Part shown: positions 16,786 to 25,070 of the stretch, one piece after another
Layout: each line of letters opens with the position of its first letter
Numbering within the stretch: the stretch's first letter is position 1
Assembly (NCBI GenBank): GCA_038214135.1
Contig: JBBQSD010000020.1
Coordinates: 1-63,499 of the forward strand
Length of the DNA: 63,499 nt
Direction: 5' to 3'
DNA from: JANLSE01 sp038214135
GTDB taxonomy: Bacteria; Chloroflexota; Chloroflexia; Chloroflexales; Roseiflexaceae
Notes under the pieces: generated by a model
The model's database searches: none
What the model was told of the DNA's origin: nothing
The model's input: only the letters and a program-made list of their open reading frames with translations
Position numbers and translations under genes: made by a program

Positions 16786-17139
16786 TTATCGGGCAACAAT
16801 CTGTTCAACAACGGTGAGTAAATCAAGCAGATCAAATGGCTTTGCCAGTGTGTGAGCCGCACCGATCTCCTGCCCCCAACGCATATCCTGTGCAGCAGTC
16901 ATCACGACCAGCGGCACCGTGACGCCCCGATCCCGTAATGCACGGGCGACACCCCAGCCATCCAACACAGGCATACGCATATCCAACAGAATCAGCGCTG
17001 GACGATGATCATCGATGGCTGCCAATCCTTCCATGCCACCGGCAGCCGTTCGCACCGCATAGCCCTCGTCACGAAGGATATCGGCAACAGTCATGAGAAT
17101 AGCTGGATCATCATCAATCACAAGAATATCAGGAGTCAT
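16786..17139 (-). CDS. single-domain response regulator
   Basis: A 117-residue receiver domain with no output domain. All key residues are visible: the acidic pair in ILVIDDDPA, phospho-acceptor Asp in LILLDMRMPVLDG, Thr in VVMTAAQ and Lys in LAKPFD. It overlaps the end of the upstream seven-helix histidine kinase by 11 bp, so the two are translationally coupled and probably form a cognate pair. With no output domain it may act through protein contact, by phosphorelay, or by feeding the NtrC-type regulator nearby; the last is inference. Confidence 0.93.
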   Translation of the reverse strand: MTPDILVIDDDPAILMTVADILRDEGYAVRTAAGGMEGLAAIDDHRPALILLDMRMPVLDGWGVARALRDRGVTVPLVVMTAAQDMRWGQEIGAAHTLAKPFDLLDLLTVVEQIVAR

Positions 17140-18994
17140 AGGTCACAACTTCATTTGGCACGAACGGGAGGCTCACCTGAAATGTGCTGCCCTGCCCAGG
17201 TTGGCTATGGATCATAATCTGGCCGCCGTGCTGTTCCACAATCCCTTTACAAATAAATAACCCCAAGCCCATGCCTGGGAAACGCCGATCATCAACATTC
17301 GTTCCTCTATGAAAACGAGTAAACAGGTGCGGAATATCATCTGCTGGGATGCCGATCCCATGATCGGTAACACTCATATTGATACCTGAGTCCTCATGGC
17401 GCACAGATATCCGAATGGGGCCACCATCCGGACTATATTTAATCGCATTCTCAACCAAATTATCCAGGAGTTGCGCAATCCGTTGCTGATCATAGTAGCC
17501 CACCACCTCCGTCTCACCATCAATTGTGCAGGGGTGGCGCGGCGTTGCCAAGCGGGCACAGATATCGTGGACCAGGACAACCAGATCAACCTTCTCTCGG
17601 CGGCTTACCAACTGGCCTTGCTCCACCCTGGTTGCATCGAGCAGATCCAACACCAGCCGTTTTAATCGCTGTGCCTCGGTGATCAGCACCTGGATCGATG
17701 CCTGATCGGCTGGTGCCGTTGGATCGCGTTGCGCTCGGCGCTCCATCAACTGCGCCCGTGCAACCAGGGTTGTCAATGGTGTTTTAAGATCATGAGCTGC
17801 AGCCGAAAGAAAATCTTCCTTGAGGCGAGCGGCTTCTTCGCGTCCATGGACACGGGCCGCTTGATCAATCAGTACACGACTTTCAAGGATCACTGCTGCT
17901 TGATCGGCCAATAGCTGAATCAGTGCCAGATCATCATCGGCAAAAATTGGTGCGCGTGGCGCATAGGCAATTAGTACCCCAAGCCGGCGAGTTCCAGCCG
18001 TAATTGGTGCCGCAAGAAGTGCCGAGGCGCTGTTAAAATGCGCCGAACGTGCGCGGATCTGCTCGCTATAGTGTGTATTTGGTGAAAAGATTGGCTTTTG
18101 CATACGAAAGGCGTGTGCTGTGGGGATATCTTCATCAATCGAGAGGGCCGCTTGTTGACCCGCCTGCTCAAACAAGAGCACCTGATTGGCCTCATCCCAT
18201 AGGCCAATTCGGGCATTTTCGATACCAATCGAGTCGGCAGCACCCTGCTGAAGAGCCTGCACAATGGCGTTGGTAGTTGGAAGGCGTGGTAGCGTTGCCG
18301 CACGGCCAAGAAATGCGCGTAGTTCTGGTTCCTGCCAGGCCCGACGCAACCAGCGCGGTGGGGCGAACCCCACAAGATAACTCACTCCAGCCGCTAACCC
18401 AAGCAATTCGGCCATTGCACGCCACAGCGCAATCTGTTCTGGAAGCCATAGCCCTAAACTGCCCACGGCAATATTCATCACCAAGAACAGCGATCCCAGG
18501 CTCATGGCCGCCAACCGCCTGTGGGTCACACCCCGAGCTTTCAGGGTTGCCTTGACACTGGCGAAGATGACATAGATGAGAACAGCAATCACATACAGCT
18601 CTAACAGGATGTTGATCCATGCAGGGCGCTCAACCGGCAGCACCCACAGGCAGATCAGGGCAATAACAAGCAATACCTCAATACTGCGGCGAACCCATAG
18701 CGCAGCAACAATAATATCGTCGACAAGCCGTACAAGCAGGTATGGCAGTGATAGTAGAGCACTGCTCGCAAGATAGGCAGCAACACCAGTCGACGAAAAC
18801 ACACCAAGCAGTGTTCCGATCGCGATAGCAATGATCAGTACTGGCGCAGCAAATAGGAGCGCAATATCGAGATGAGCGCGGCTTGGCCGCCGAATTGCCT
18901 GTACTGTTACAACCACAAAAATAATGGTGAACATCAGCCAGGAGAGGTACGTCAGCAGTTGATCTGCACTCAAAATTGACACCCTCCCTATCAT
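17129..18994 (-). CDS. membrane sensor histidine kinase, 7TM-GAF-HisKA-HATPase
   Basis: About 620 residues. Seven hydrophobic helices fill residues 10-215 (LLTYLSWLMFTIIFVVVTV through LLGLAAGVSYLVGF). A GAF domain follows (about 240-380), then HisKA with LSAAAHDLKTPLTTLVARAQ and HATPase_c with DNLVENAIKYSPDGG, DHGIGIP and MGLGLFICKGIV. Two starts are possible: ATG 18994 with a weak ribosome binding site, or TTG 18973 preceded by AGGGAGG at 8-9 nt. A near-perfect sigma-54 promoter lies about 55 bp upstream on the same strand. The response regulator overlaps its 3' end. The signal is unknown. Confidence 0.92.
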   Translation of the reverse strand: MIGRVSILSADQLLTYLSWLMFTIIFVVVTVQAIRRPSRAHLDIALLFAAPVLIIAIAIGTLLGVFSSTGVAAYLASSALLSLPYLLVRLVDDIIVAALWVRRSIEVLLVIALICLWVLPVERPAWINILLELYVIAVLIYVIFASVKATLKARGVTHRRLAAMSLGSLFLVMNIAVGSLGLWLPEQIALWRAMAELLGLAAGVSYLVGFAPPRWLRRAWQEPELRAFLGRAATLPRLPTTNAIVQALQQGAADSIGIENARIGLWDEANQVLLFEQAGQQAALSIDEDIPTAHAFRMQKPIFSPNTHYSEQIRARSAHFNSASALLAAPITAGTRRLGVLIAYAPRAPIFADDDLALIQLLADQAAVILESRVLIDQAARVHGREEAARLKEDFLSAAAHDLKTPLTTLVARAQLMERRAQRDPTAPADQASIQVLITEAQRLKRLVLDLLDATRVEQGQLVSRREKVDLVVLVHDICARLATPRHPCTIDGETEVVGYYDQQRIAQLLDNLVENAIKYSPDGGPIRISVRHEDSGINMSVTDHGIGIPADDIPHLFTRFHRGTNVDDRRFPGMGLGLFICKGIVEQHGGQIMIHSQPGQGSTFQVSLPFVPNEVVTYDS

Positions 18995-19047
18995 TCAGCA
19001 ACATCTCGTGAGAGCACATGCGTGTGCCACGAACACCTGCCTGATGT

Positions 19048-19063
19048 AGCAAGAATCGTGCCA
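19048..19063 (-). promoter_or_regulatory. sigma-54 (-24/-12) promoter of the kinase/regulator operon
   Basis: The minus strand reads TGGCACGATTCTTGCT, which matches the textbook consensus TGGCACG-N4-TTGCW at every defined position, with GG and GC exactly 10 bp apart. Transcription should start near 19038, about 44 nt before ATG 18994. Two similar elements lie at 21309 and 21736, and rpoN itself is at 23262. Confidence 0.8.
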
Positions 19064-19081
19064 GGAGACCTGCCTCACCAT

Positions 19082-19101
19082 CCGCAGGCTGAAGCCTGCG
19101 G
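19082..19101. repeat. palindrome CCGCAGGCTGAAGCCTGCGG
   Basis: A perfect 9-bp stem with a 2-nt loop, member of a dispersed palindrome family also at 53863, 53922, 60647 and 60702. It lies upstream of the sigma-54 promoter, in the region where an enhancer would be expected, but its dispersed nature argues against a specific activator site. Confidence 0.6.
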
Positions 19102-19206
19102 CAAAGGGACGATCCACTCATAGCCGCGTGGCTTTAACCTGCGGTGGGTAGGGATAACAATGCCCGATCAATGTGTAAATGATCATCAGCCTGCGGATGG
19201 AGTGAC

Positions 19207-19581
19207 TCAGGGGGAGATCGATGGTGAACGTGTTCCGATATACTGTTTTACATGGTCGAACAGATCGGTAAGATCAAATGGCTTCACCAGAAAGCCGGAA
19301 ACACCAAGAAGTTCTAGCGCTGGCACACGAGAAGATGCCGTAATCAGGATAATTGGCACGCCATGGGCCGAAGAGCTGCGCCAATACGCAAGAAACGCAT
19401 TACTCTCATGTGTCGTCGGGATATTGAGATCCAACAGGATCAACTGCGGAATAGAATTCTCAATTGCGGCAATGGCTGTGGAAACAGTATGTGCGACGTG
19501 TGGATTGTAGCCTTCATCGCGCAGCGCTTCGGCAATAAAGTCTGCAATTGGAGGGTCATCTTCAAGCACCAGAATATCCAT
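19207..19581 (-). CDS. single-domain response regulator
   Basis: A receiver domain of 124 residues if started at MDILVLEDDPP, where a GGGGA ribosome binding site lies a few bases upstream. The acidic pair (LEDD), phospho-acceptor Asp (LILLDLNIP), Thr (LITASS) and Lys (LVKPFD) are all present. It has no output domain. It is divergent from the DUF4118 kinase at 19794 across a spacer that carries its promoter. Its cognate kinase is not determined: either the divergent kinase or one of the two downstream kinases is possible. Confidence 0.9.
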   Translation of the reverse strand: MDILVLEDDPPIADFIAEALRDEGYNPHVAHTVSTAIAAIENSIPQLILLDLNIPTTHESNAFLAYWRSSSAHGVPIILITASSRVPALELLGVSGFLVKPFDLTDLFDHVKQYIGTRSPSISP

Positions 19582-19636
19582 CGTATCCCCGCAGATTTGT
19601 TTCATTATTTGATTCAGCGACCCCCAGTGCATAACG

Positions 19637-19645
19637 AGTATACCA
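19637..19645 (-). promoter_or_regulatory. extended -10 promoter element of the response regulator
   Basis: The minus strand reads TGGTATACT, an extended -10 (TGN plus TATACT), about 56 bp before the start codon. The -35 region is weak (TTAGCC-like). Confidence 0.4.
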
Positions 19646-19793
19646 TATTTTGATAAAGGCTAATTATGGTACTATAGCGCCTATTACCATGCCTCATTGG
19701 TTGATTGGTATTACGACAGTAGAGCAGTTTGCAAACGCCCCTATGGCATTGTAGGCACCGCTATGTTCTGAGAAAAGTGTGAGGAAATCTGCA

Positions 19794-21242
19794 ATGCGAA
19801 GTTGGCAAACCACTATTGGAACAAGCCCACCGGCGTGGATGCGCTATGCTGTCAGTGTTGGAAGCGTTGTTCTGGCCGTGATTATCTCACTCGTGCTCTA
19901 TCCATATATAGAACCGAATCCATTTGCGCTGTTTATTACCGCTGTTGCGATCAGTTCGTGGTATGGTGGGCTACGGCCTGGGCTGCTCGCCATCCTGCTC
20001 TCACTCGTTACGATAAATTATTTCTTTATCGCTCCGCTATTTACCTTCAGCATGGTAGTATCTGATGTTATTCGCCTTACCATATTTCTTATTGTCGCAC
20101 TGCTGATCAGTTCTTTGTCCGAGGCACGCCGTATCTCCGAAACCCGCTATGCTGTCACGCTTGCGAGCCTTGGTGATGCGGTGATCACAACCGATACGGC
20201 AGCCCGAGTTGTGTTTATGAATGCCGTCGCAGAAGCATTGACGGGCTGGACACTGATTGAGGCTCGTGGCAAGATGATCAACGAGATCGTGCAGCTTGTG
20301 CATATGGATACGCGGCAAAAAGTTGAGAATCCCGTCGATCAGGTGCTGCGCGATGGCAGGGTTGTGGAGCTCGCCAATCATACGATTCTGATCGCCCGTG
20401 ATGGAACTGAACGTGCCCTGGACGATAGCGGTGCGCCGATTCGTAATGAAGCAGGTAAGCTACTGGGGGTGGTTCTGGTATTCCGTGATGTCACGGCGCG
20501 TGTCCAAGCAGAAGTAGAGCGTGAACGGCTGTTACAGGAAGCCCAGGCAGCGGTTCGTATGCGCGAGCAGTTCCTTTCGATCGCCGCCCACGAATTACGC
20601 ACCCCACTTACCTCACTTCTGGGAAATGCCCAGCTTATGCAACGCCGTGCAGCGCGTGATGGGAATATGGCCGAGCGTGAGCGGCGCGTTATCAATGTCA
20701 TAGTTAATCAAGCACGGCGATTGGACAATATGATTGTGGCGCTGCTTGATGTTTCACGATTGGAAACAGGGCAGCTTTCAATCAAATGCGAACATATTGA
20801 TATTGGCCAGCTCGTGCAGCGCATCGTGGATGAGATTCAGCCAACGCTCGATCAGCGCCTCCTGGAACTGATTGGCCCCGATACACCACTGCTTATTGAT
20901 GGTGATGCCCTGCGCCTAGAACAGGTCTTTCAGAACCTCATTCAGAACGCCATCAAATATAGTGATCCACTAGCCCCAGTCGTGATTCGAACCAGCGAGC
21001 AAGCGACAACAATTTGTATTCATATTGAAGATCAGGGCATTGGTATCGACCCAAACGAGCTTCCGCATTTGTTTCAACGCTTCTATCGTAGCGATACTTC
21101 CACAGTTCAGCAGACGGCTGGCCTTGGTATTGGGCTGTTTGTTGTTCAGGAGATCGTGAAACTCCATGGTGGCAGCGTGCGTGTCGAAAGTACCCTTGGA
21201 GTCGGCAGTACCTTTAGTGTTTGCCTCCCACGCCTCCCTTGA
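19794..21242 (+). CDS. membrane sensor histidine kinase, DUF4118-PAS-HisKA-HATPase
   Basis: 482 residues. Four hydrophobic segments near residues 15-110 (VGSVVLAVIISLVLYPYI, ALFITAVAISSWYGGL, AILLSLVTINYFF, IFLIVALLISSL) form a KdpD-like DUF4118 sensor block. A PAS domain (about 125-245) with PAC tail VLVFRDVTARVQAE follows, then HisKA with His in LSIAAHELRTPLTSLLGNAQ and HATPase_c with QNLIQNAIKYSD, DQGIGIDP and GLGIGLFVVQEIV. ATG 19794 sits 7 nt after GAGGAA. It shares about 45 residues of close similarity at the HisKA region with the PAS-GAF kinase at 14457. The downstream gene is on the same strand behind a sigma-54 promoter. Confidence 0.92.
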   Translation: MRSWQTTIGTSPPAWMRYAVSVGSVVLAVIISLVLYPYIEPNPFALFITAVAISSWYGGLRPGLLAILLSLVTINYFFIAPLFTFSMVVSDVIRLTIFLIVALLISSLSEARRISETRYAVTLASLGDAVITTDTAARVVFMNAVAEALTGWTLIEARGKMINEIVQLVHMDTRQKVENPVDQVLRDGRVVELANHTILIARDGTERALDDSGAPIRNEAGKLLGVVLVFRDVTARVQAEVERERLLQEAQAAVRMREQFLSIAAHELRTPLTSLLGNAQLMQRRAARDGNMAERERRVINVIVNQARRLDNMIVALLDVSRLETGQLSIKCEHIDIGQLVQRIVDEIQPTLDQRLLELIGPDTPLLIDGDALRLEQVFQNLIQNAIKYSDPLAPVVIRTSEQATTICIHIEDQGIGIDPNELPHLFQRFYRSDTSTVQQTAGLGIGLFVVQEIVKLHGGSVRVESTLGVGSTFSVCLPRLP

Positions 21243-21308
21243 ATCCATTATAGCAATTTGAATGCTTGCGCATGTCATATTGATGTTCCTCCCCAAATCC
21301 ATGCAGGC

Positions 21309-21324
21309 TGGCATATATCTTGCT
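21309..21324 (+). promoter_or_regulatory. sigma-54-type promoter of the GlsB/YeaQ gene
   Basis: TGGCATATATCTTGCT has the invariant GG and GC with 10 bp between them, and TTGCT at -12. Transcription would start near 21335, giving a 63-nt leader to ATG 21398. Confidence 0.65.
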
Positions 21325-21397
21325 ATGTATAGGCCACGTAAGCAAATCGATCAGCGCAGATGTGCAATGGTCGGATTATCACAATCAGGAGCCTCAC

Positions 21398-21673
21398 ATG
21401 ATTAACTTCATTATCTGGTTGGTACTGGGCGCGTTGGTTGGTTGGGTGGCAAGCATGGTCATGCGAACCGATGCTCAACAGGGTACACTGATGAATATCG
21501 TTATCGGTATTGTTGGTGCATTCCTGGCCGGCCTGATCTTCAATACCATGGGCTGGGGTGGTAGCACGATCAATGATGGTAACTTTAGCCTGAACGCACT
21601 GTTTGTCTCATTCATCGGCGCAGTCGTTCTGCTTGGTATCATTAACCTGTTCCGCCGTGGTAACGTTCGCTAA
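21398..21673 (+). CDS. GlsB/YeaQ/YmgE family small membrane protein
   Basis: A 91-residue protein with three hydrophobic segments (INFIIWLVLGALVGWVASMVM, IVIGIVGAFLAGLIFNTMGW, ALFVSFIGAVVLLGIINLF). Gly-rich helices and the conserved N-terminal pattern place it in the transglycosylase-associated YeaQ/YmgE family. Family members are commonly stress-induced, but no enzyme activity has been proved. AGGAG lies 6 nt before ATG 21398. The sigma-54-type promoter upstream and hairpin terminator downstream make it a single-gene transcription unit, the clearest predicted target of the sigma-54 system here. Confidence 0.9.
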   Translation: MINFIIWLVLGALVGWVASMVMRTDAQQGTLMNIVIGIVGAFLAGLIFNTMGWGGSTINDGNFSLNALFVSFIGAVVLLGIINLFRRGNVR

Positions 21674-21690
21674 AGCCATACAGATCTGAC

Positions 21691-21724
21691 TCAATCCCCT
21701 CTCCCGCAAGGGAGAGGGGATTGA
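21691..21724. terminator. 15-bp perfect hairpin with GCAA loop
   Basis: TCAATCCCCTCTCCC and GGGAGAGGGGATTGA form a perfect 15-bp stem around a GCAA tetraloop. It follows the GlsB/YeaQ stop codon by 17 bp. No strong U-tract follows, but stem strength and position favour a terminator that separates this unit from the activator gene. Confidence 0.65.
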
Positions 21725-21735
21725 TTCGTATAGAA

Positions 21736-21751
21736 TGGCACACTTCTTGCT
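21736..21751 (+). promoter_or_regulatory. sigma-54 promoter of the NtrC-type activator gene
   Basis: TGGCACACTTCTTGCT, with GG-N10-GC spacing and both TGGCAC and TTGCT matching consensus. It directs transcription into the NtrC-type gene at 21839, with a start near 21762, which predicts autoactivation. Confidence 0.75.
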
Positions 21752-21838
21752 ATAGTAAGGTTGCTCTATGAAGCGAACCTGACTTTGGGGTTGATCAGTG
21801 CTATCATGGCAGTACCAGATATAGAAGGGGGATGATAG

Positions 21839-23203
21839 ATGGCCATCTCGCTTGTGGATAGCCTGATTCTGATTGCCGATGATGAAGCACCAATTCGTGA
21901 CCTATTAGTGGATATTCTTGAGCCCGAGGGCGCGAAGGTTCGTGCTGTTGGATCTGGACAGGCTGCACTGGCAGCGATTGAAGCCGAGCAACCTGATCTG
22001 GCTATTCTTGATCTGCGCATGCCAGCCCCAGATGGCATGGCGGTACTGCAGCAATTGCGTGCCAAGGGCATCGATCTGCCAGTGTTGATTATTACAGCGC
22101 AGGATTCATCGAGCGTGACAATCAATGCCATGCAACAGGGTGCCTATGATTTCATTGCCAAGCCATTTGATATCGATCAGGTGTTGATGGTGATTCGCCG
22201 TGCGATTGAGCATCGGCGGCTGACGCATCGTGTGCATGTTCTGGAACAGCAGAGCGGTAGGGAAAAAGATCCGCGTGATCTGATCATTGGGCGTAGCGCC
22301 CCTATGCAGGAAGTATATAAACTGATTGGCCGAGTGGCGGCTGCGGCTGCGACGGTGCTGATCACGGGTGAGAGTGGTACTGGCAAGGAGCTGGTAGCAC
22401 AGGTGCTGGCTCGCAACTCACCACGGCATGACGCACCGTTTGTTGCGGTTAACTGTGCGGCGCTCTCCGAGACGCTGCTTGAAAGCGAGCTGTTCGGCCA
22501 CGAGAAGGGTTCGTTCACTGGTGCAATGGCACAACGCAAAGGGCGGTTTGAGCAGGCCAATAAGGGCACACTGTTCCTGGATGAGATCGGTGAGATCAGC
22601 GCCACAACCCAGAAGAAGCTGTTACGGGTGCTGCAAGAGCGAACCTTTGAACGGGTTGGTGGCAATACATCGCTCAAGGTGGATGTGCGCGTGATTGCCG
22701 CAACCAACCGCGATTTGTTACAGGAGGCACGCGTCGGCAACTTCCGCGAAGATCTCTACTATCGCCTGAATGTCATCAATATTCACATGCCACCATTACG
22801 CGACCGCAAGGACGATATTCCGTTATTAGTCAATCATTTCCTCGATAAACATCGCTCAAACCGTGATGAACAGATCCATATCACTGAGACAGCTCTAGCC
22901 GTGCTTGTAGATTATGCATGGCCTGGTAATGTGCGCCAACTCGAAAACACGATCGAACGAGCAATTGTGCTGGCCCAAGGGCGGCTAATTGGCGATGAAC
23001 ACCTGTTGCTCACCGATACCTCGACTCCGCACGAGCAGGCGCTTATGGCGGCACTCGAGCGGCTCATGCGCCAGGAACATGGCTTGGAAGCAATTATGGC
23101 TGATCTGCGCCAGCGTATGGTTGCATTAGCGATTGATATAAGCAGTGGGGATCGCGCAATGGCGGCACGGATGCTGCGTGTGAATGAGAGCGATTTACGC
23201 TAG
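21839..23203 (+). CDS. NtrC-family sigma-54-dependent response regulator
   Basis: 454 residues. A receiver domain (1-125) has Asp in LAILDLRMPAPDG and Lys in IAKPFD. An AAA+ sigma-54 activation domain (about 150-385) carries Walker A GESGTGKE, sigma-contact loop ESELFGHEKGSFTGA (GSFTGA, a common variant of GAFTGA), Walker B GTLFLDEIGE and the R-fingers near LYYRLNVI. The C-terminus has a Fis-type HTH start (GDRAMAARMLRVNESDLR), but the chain stops inside the expected recognition helix, about 10 residues short. It lies behind a sigma-54 promoter and 58 bp upstream of rpoN, so activator and sigma factor are probably co-expressed. Confidence 0.95.
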   Translation: MAISLVDSLILIADDEAPIRDLLVDILEPEGAKVRAVGSGQAALAAIEAEQPDLAILDLRMPAPDGMAVLQQLRAKGIDLPVLIITAQDSSSVTINAMQQGAYDFIAKPFDIDQVLMVIRRAIEHRRLTHRVHVLEQQSGREKDPRDLIIGRSAPMQEVYKLIGRVAAAAATVLITGESGTGKELVAQVLARNSPRHDAPFVAVNCAALSETLLESELFGHEKGSFTGAMAQRKGRFEQANKGTLFLDEIGEISATTQKKLLRVLQERTFERVGGNTSLKVDVRVIAATNRDLLQEARVGNFREDLYYRLNVINIHMPPLRDRKDDIPLLVNHFLDKHRSNRDEQIHITETALAVLVDYAWPGNVRQLENTIERAIVLAQGRLIGDEHLLLTDTSTPHEQALMAALERLMRQEHGLEAIMADLRQRMVALAIDISSGDRAMAARMLRVNESDLR

Positions 23204-23261
23204 GTGATACCTTTTACTCTATCAAATCCATCGGTAGGCGCAACAGAAGGAGGGATACCAG

Positions 23262-24602
23262 ATGTTTGAAATGAGTATGATGCCGAATATGGGCATGCGT
23301 GTGACGCCAGCGCTCCTGCAACAGGCACAACTGCTGGCAATGCCAAGCCTAGAACTGCATCAAGCGGTACAAATCGAACTGAACGAAAACCCAGCGCTGG
23401 AGGAGGTCGAGGCACAGGATTTCCCCTGCGATCGTTGCGGTGGGCCGGTTCTGGATGGATTGTGCCTGCGGTGTGCGCTGAGTACCAGTGGAAACGATGC
23501 ATCTGCGCCGCAGAATGATGAACAGCTCGACCCGCTCTTGTTTGTTGCTGCCCCACAAAGTTTAGTCGAATCACTACTGCATGATCTGTATGCCAGCCTG
23601 CCGGAATATGATCATCCAATTGCGCTAGAATTGGTTGGCAATCTCGATGATCATGGCTTCCTGATCGATGATCCAGCCGATCTGGCGGTACAATTGCGGG
23701 TTGATGAAGCGCATCTATTATCAGTATTGCAGCATCTGCGTGAGCTTGGCCCGCCAGGCATTGCCACCCGTGATACCCGTGAATGTATGCTGGCACAGAT
23801 CGATATGCTTGCGGCGCAGGGTGTGATCTGCCCGCATGCGCGAACGATTGTTGCCGATCATCTGGAGGATCTTGGTGCGCGGCGTACAACGCATATTTCG
23901 CGCCATTTGCATATTAGCACCGCGGAAATTGAGGCTGTACGGGCATTTGTACGAATGCATCTCTGGCCGTATCCAGCCCAGGCATTGCAATCGGATTCGG
24001 CACCATCACAGCGCACGCGCTACCGCATGGCCGATCTTGCGATCATCGAGAACGATAGCCATTTTAGTGTCGAAGTTCTGCACTCGCCCCGCCGCCTCCT
24101 GCGCCTCAACCCGCTCTATCAGGATCTGGCCCGCCAGGCGGCAAGCCTGGATGAAAACGAGCGCCAGCATGTCCAAGAATATGTTGCGCGCGCACGTGTC
24201 TTTCTTGCGAGCCTACTCCAGCGTGAATCTGTTCTGGAGCGGATCGGTGATGTCATTGTTGAACGGCAGGAAGCCTTTCTACGCCATGGCATTCGCCATC
24301 TTGCGCCATTAACCCGTTCGGAGATCGCGACGACGCTGGGGTTGCATGAATCGACGATCAGCCGCACAACGGCTGACAAAACGGTATTGTTGCCAAACAA
24401 GCAATTGTTGCCAATGAGCGAATTCTTTGTAGCGGCGCGTGGAGTGCAGGATGTGCTGCGTGAACTGATCAGCAATGAGCAAAGCCCACTGAGTGATGAG
24501 GAATTAGCCAACCAGCTACGCACACGTGGCTACCAAATTGCGCGCCGCACCGTCGCAAAATATCGTGATGTTATGAACATCCCGCCATCACACCAGCGCT
24601 GA
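23262..24602 (+). CDS. rpoN: RNA polymerase sigma-54 factor with inserted zinc ribbon
   Basis: 446 residues. The N-terminal activator-interacting region I is recognisable (LLQQAQLLAMPSLELHQAV, ELNENPALEE). The core-binding domain follows, with paired LDDHGFL and LRELGPPGIATRD motifs. The DNA-binding domain has the HTH GLHESTISRTTADK and the RpoN box ARRTVAKYRD close to the C-terminus. Unusually, residues 56-71 between regions I and III form a C-X2-C-X8-C-X2-C zinc-ribbon-like motif, where typical RpoN has an acidic linker. AGGAGG precedes the ATG. It lies directly downstream of the NtrC-type activator. Confidence 0.95.
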   Translation: MFEMSMMPNMGMRVTPALLQQAQLLAMPSLELHQAVQIELNENPALEEVEAQDFPCDRCGGPVLDGLCLRCALSTSGNDASAPQNDEQLDPLLFVAAPQSLVESLLHDLYASLPEYDHPIALELVGNLDDHGFLIDDPADLAVQLRVDEAHLLSVLQHLRELGPPGIATRDTRECMLAQIDMLAAQGVICPHARTIVADHLEDLGARRTTHISRHLHISTAEIEAVRAFVRMHLWPYPAQALQSDSAPSQRTRYRMADLAIIENDSHFSVEVLHSPRRLLRLNPLYQDLARQAASLDENERQHVQEYVARARVFLASLLQRESVLERIGDVIVERQEAFLRHGIRHLAPLTRSEIATTLGLHESTISRTTADKTVLLPNKQLLPMSEFFVAARGVQDVLRELISNEQSPLSDEELANQLRTRGYQIARRTVAKYRDVMNIPPSHQR

Positions 24603-24644
24603 GGTTGTATATTCTTCGTAGCTGCGTGTTGGACGGTACCGCAA

Positions 24645-24682
24645 TGATCCGCAGATGGCGCAGATGACGCAGATTGATAATA
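24645..24682. repeat. CGCAGATNNCGCAGAT repeat
   Basis: CCGCAGATGGCGCAGATGACGCAGATT, a copy of a short dispersed repeat seen also near 34920, 55972 and 61888. Confidence 0.5.
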
Positions 24683-24731
24683 GTTCTGATGAGCAGATGC
24701 TTACTTGTTCTCTGTATAAGAGGCTATAACC

Positions 24732-25067
24732 ATGCCTGAGACCAAGAATCCGCCGCAAGAACGCAGTTATTTTCACGATGCAGCACTCGAATCGGCAGGC
24801 CGCACATACCGTTTCAGCATCGAAGATGGGCGCGTGATTCAGAATAGAGGCAACTATTGGCACGCGCCTGGCGATCCATCGACATGGCTGGCGGTTGCGG
24901 TCTTTCTCGAAGCGCGGCAGCGGGTCGGTGCGGCTGGCGATGACATCGCGCTTGCACTGGCAGCACAGGCACTTGGCACAACGGTGGATCGGTTGCGGGG
25001 TAATATCGAATGGCACGAGAACTATATGCGCTGGCATGATGACGATCCTGATTATAGGGTGTTATAG
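24732..25067 (+). CDS. hypothetical protein
   Basis: A 111-residue acidic protein that I do not recognise. The first half reads as beta strands around aromatic residues (RTYRFSIEDGRVIQNRGNYWHAP) and the second half is mostly helical (WLAVAVFLEARQRVGAAGDDIALALAAQAL). There is no signal peptide or membrane segment. Its stop lies 3 bp before the YjbR-type gene and the third gene follows closely, so the three form a likely operon. No close family or function can be offered. Confidence 0.7.
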   Translation: MPETKNPPQERSYFHDAALESAGRTYRFSIEDGRVIQNRGNYWHAPGDPSTWLAVAVFLEARQRVGAAGDDIALALAAQALGTTVDRLRGNIEWHENYMRWHDDDPDYRVL

Positions 25068-25070
25068 CAG

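Noticed and set aside
15931..17139. A GG-N10-GC sigma-54 element before the PAS-GAF kinase
   Set aside because: GGTGGCTTGTTGCTTTGG in the 16751-16790 spacer looks similar at first, but the GG and GC doublets are not 10 bp apart.
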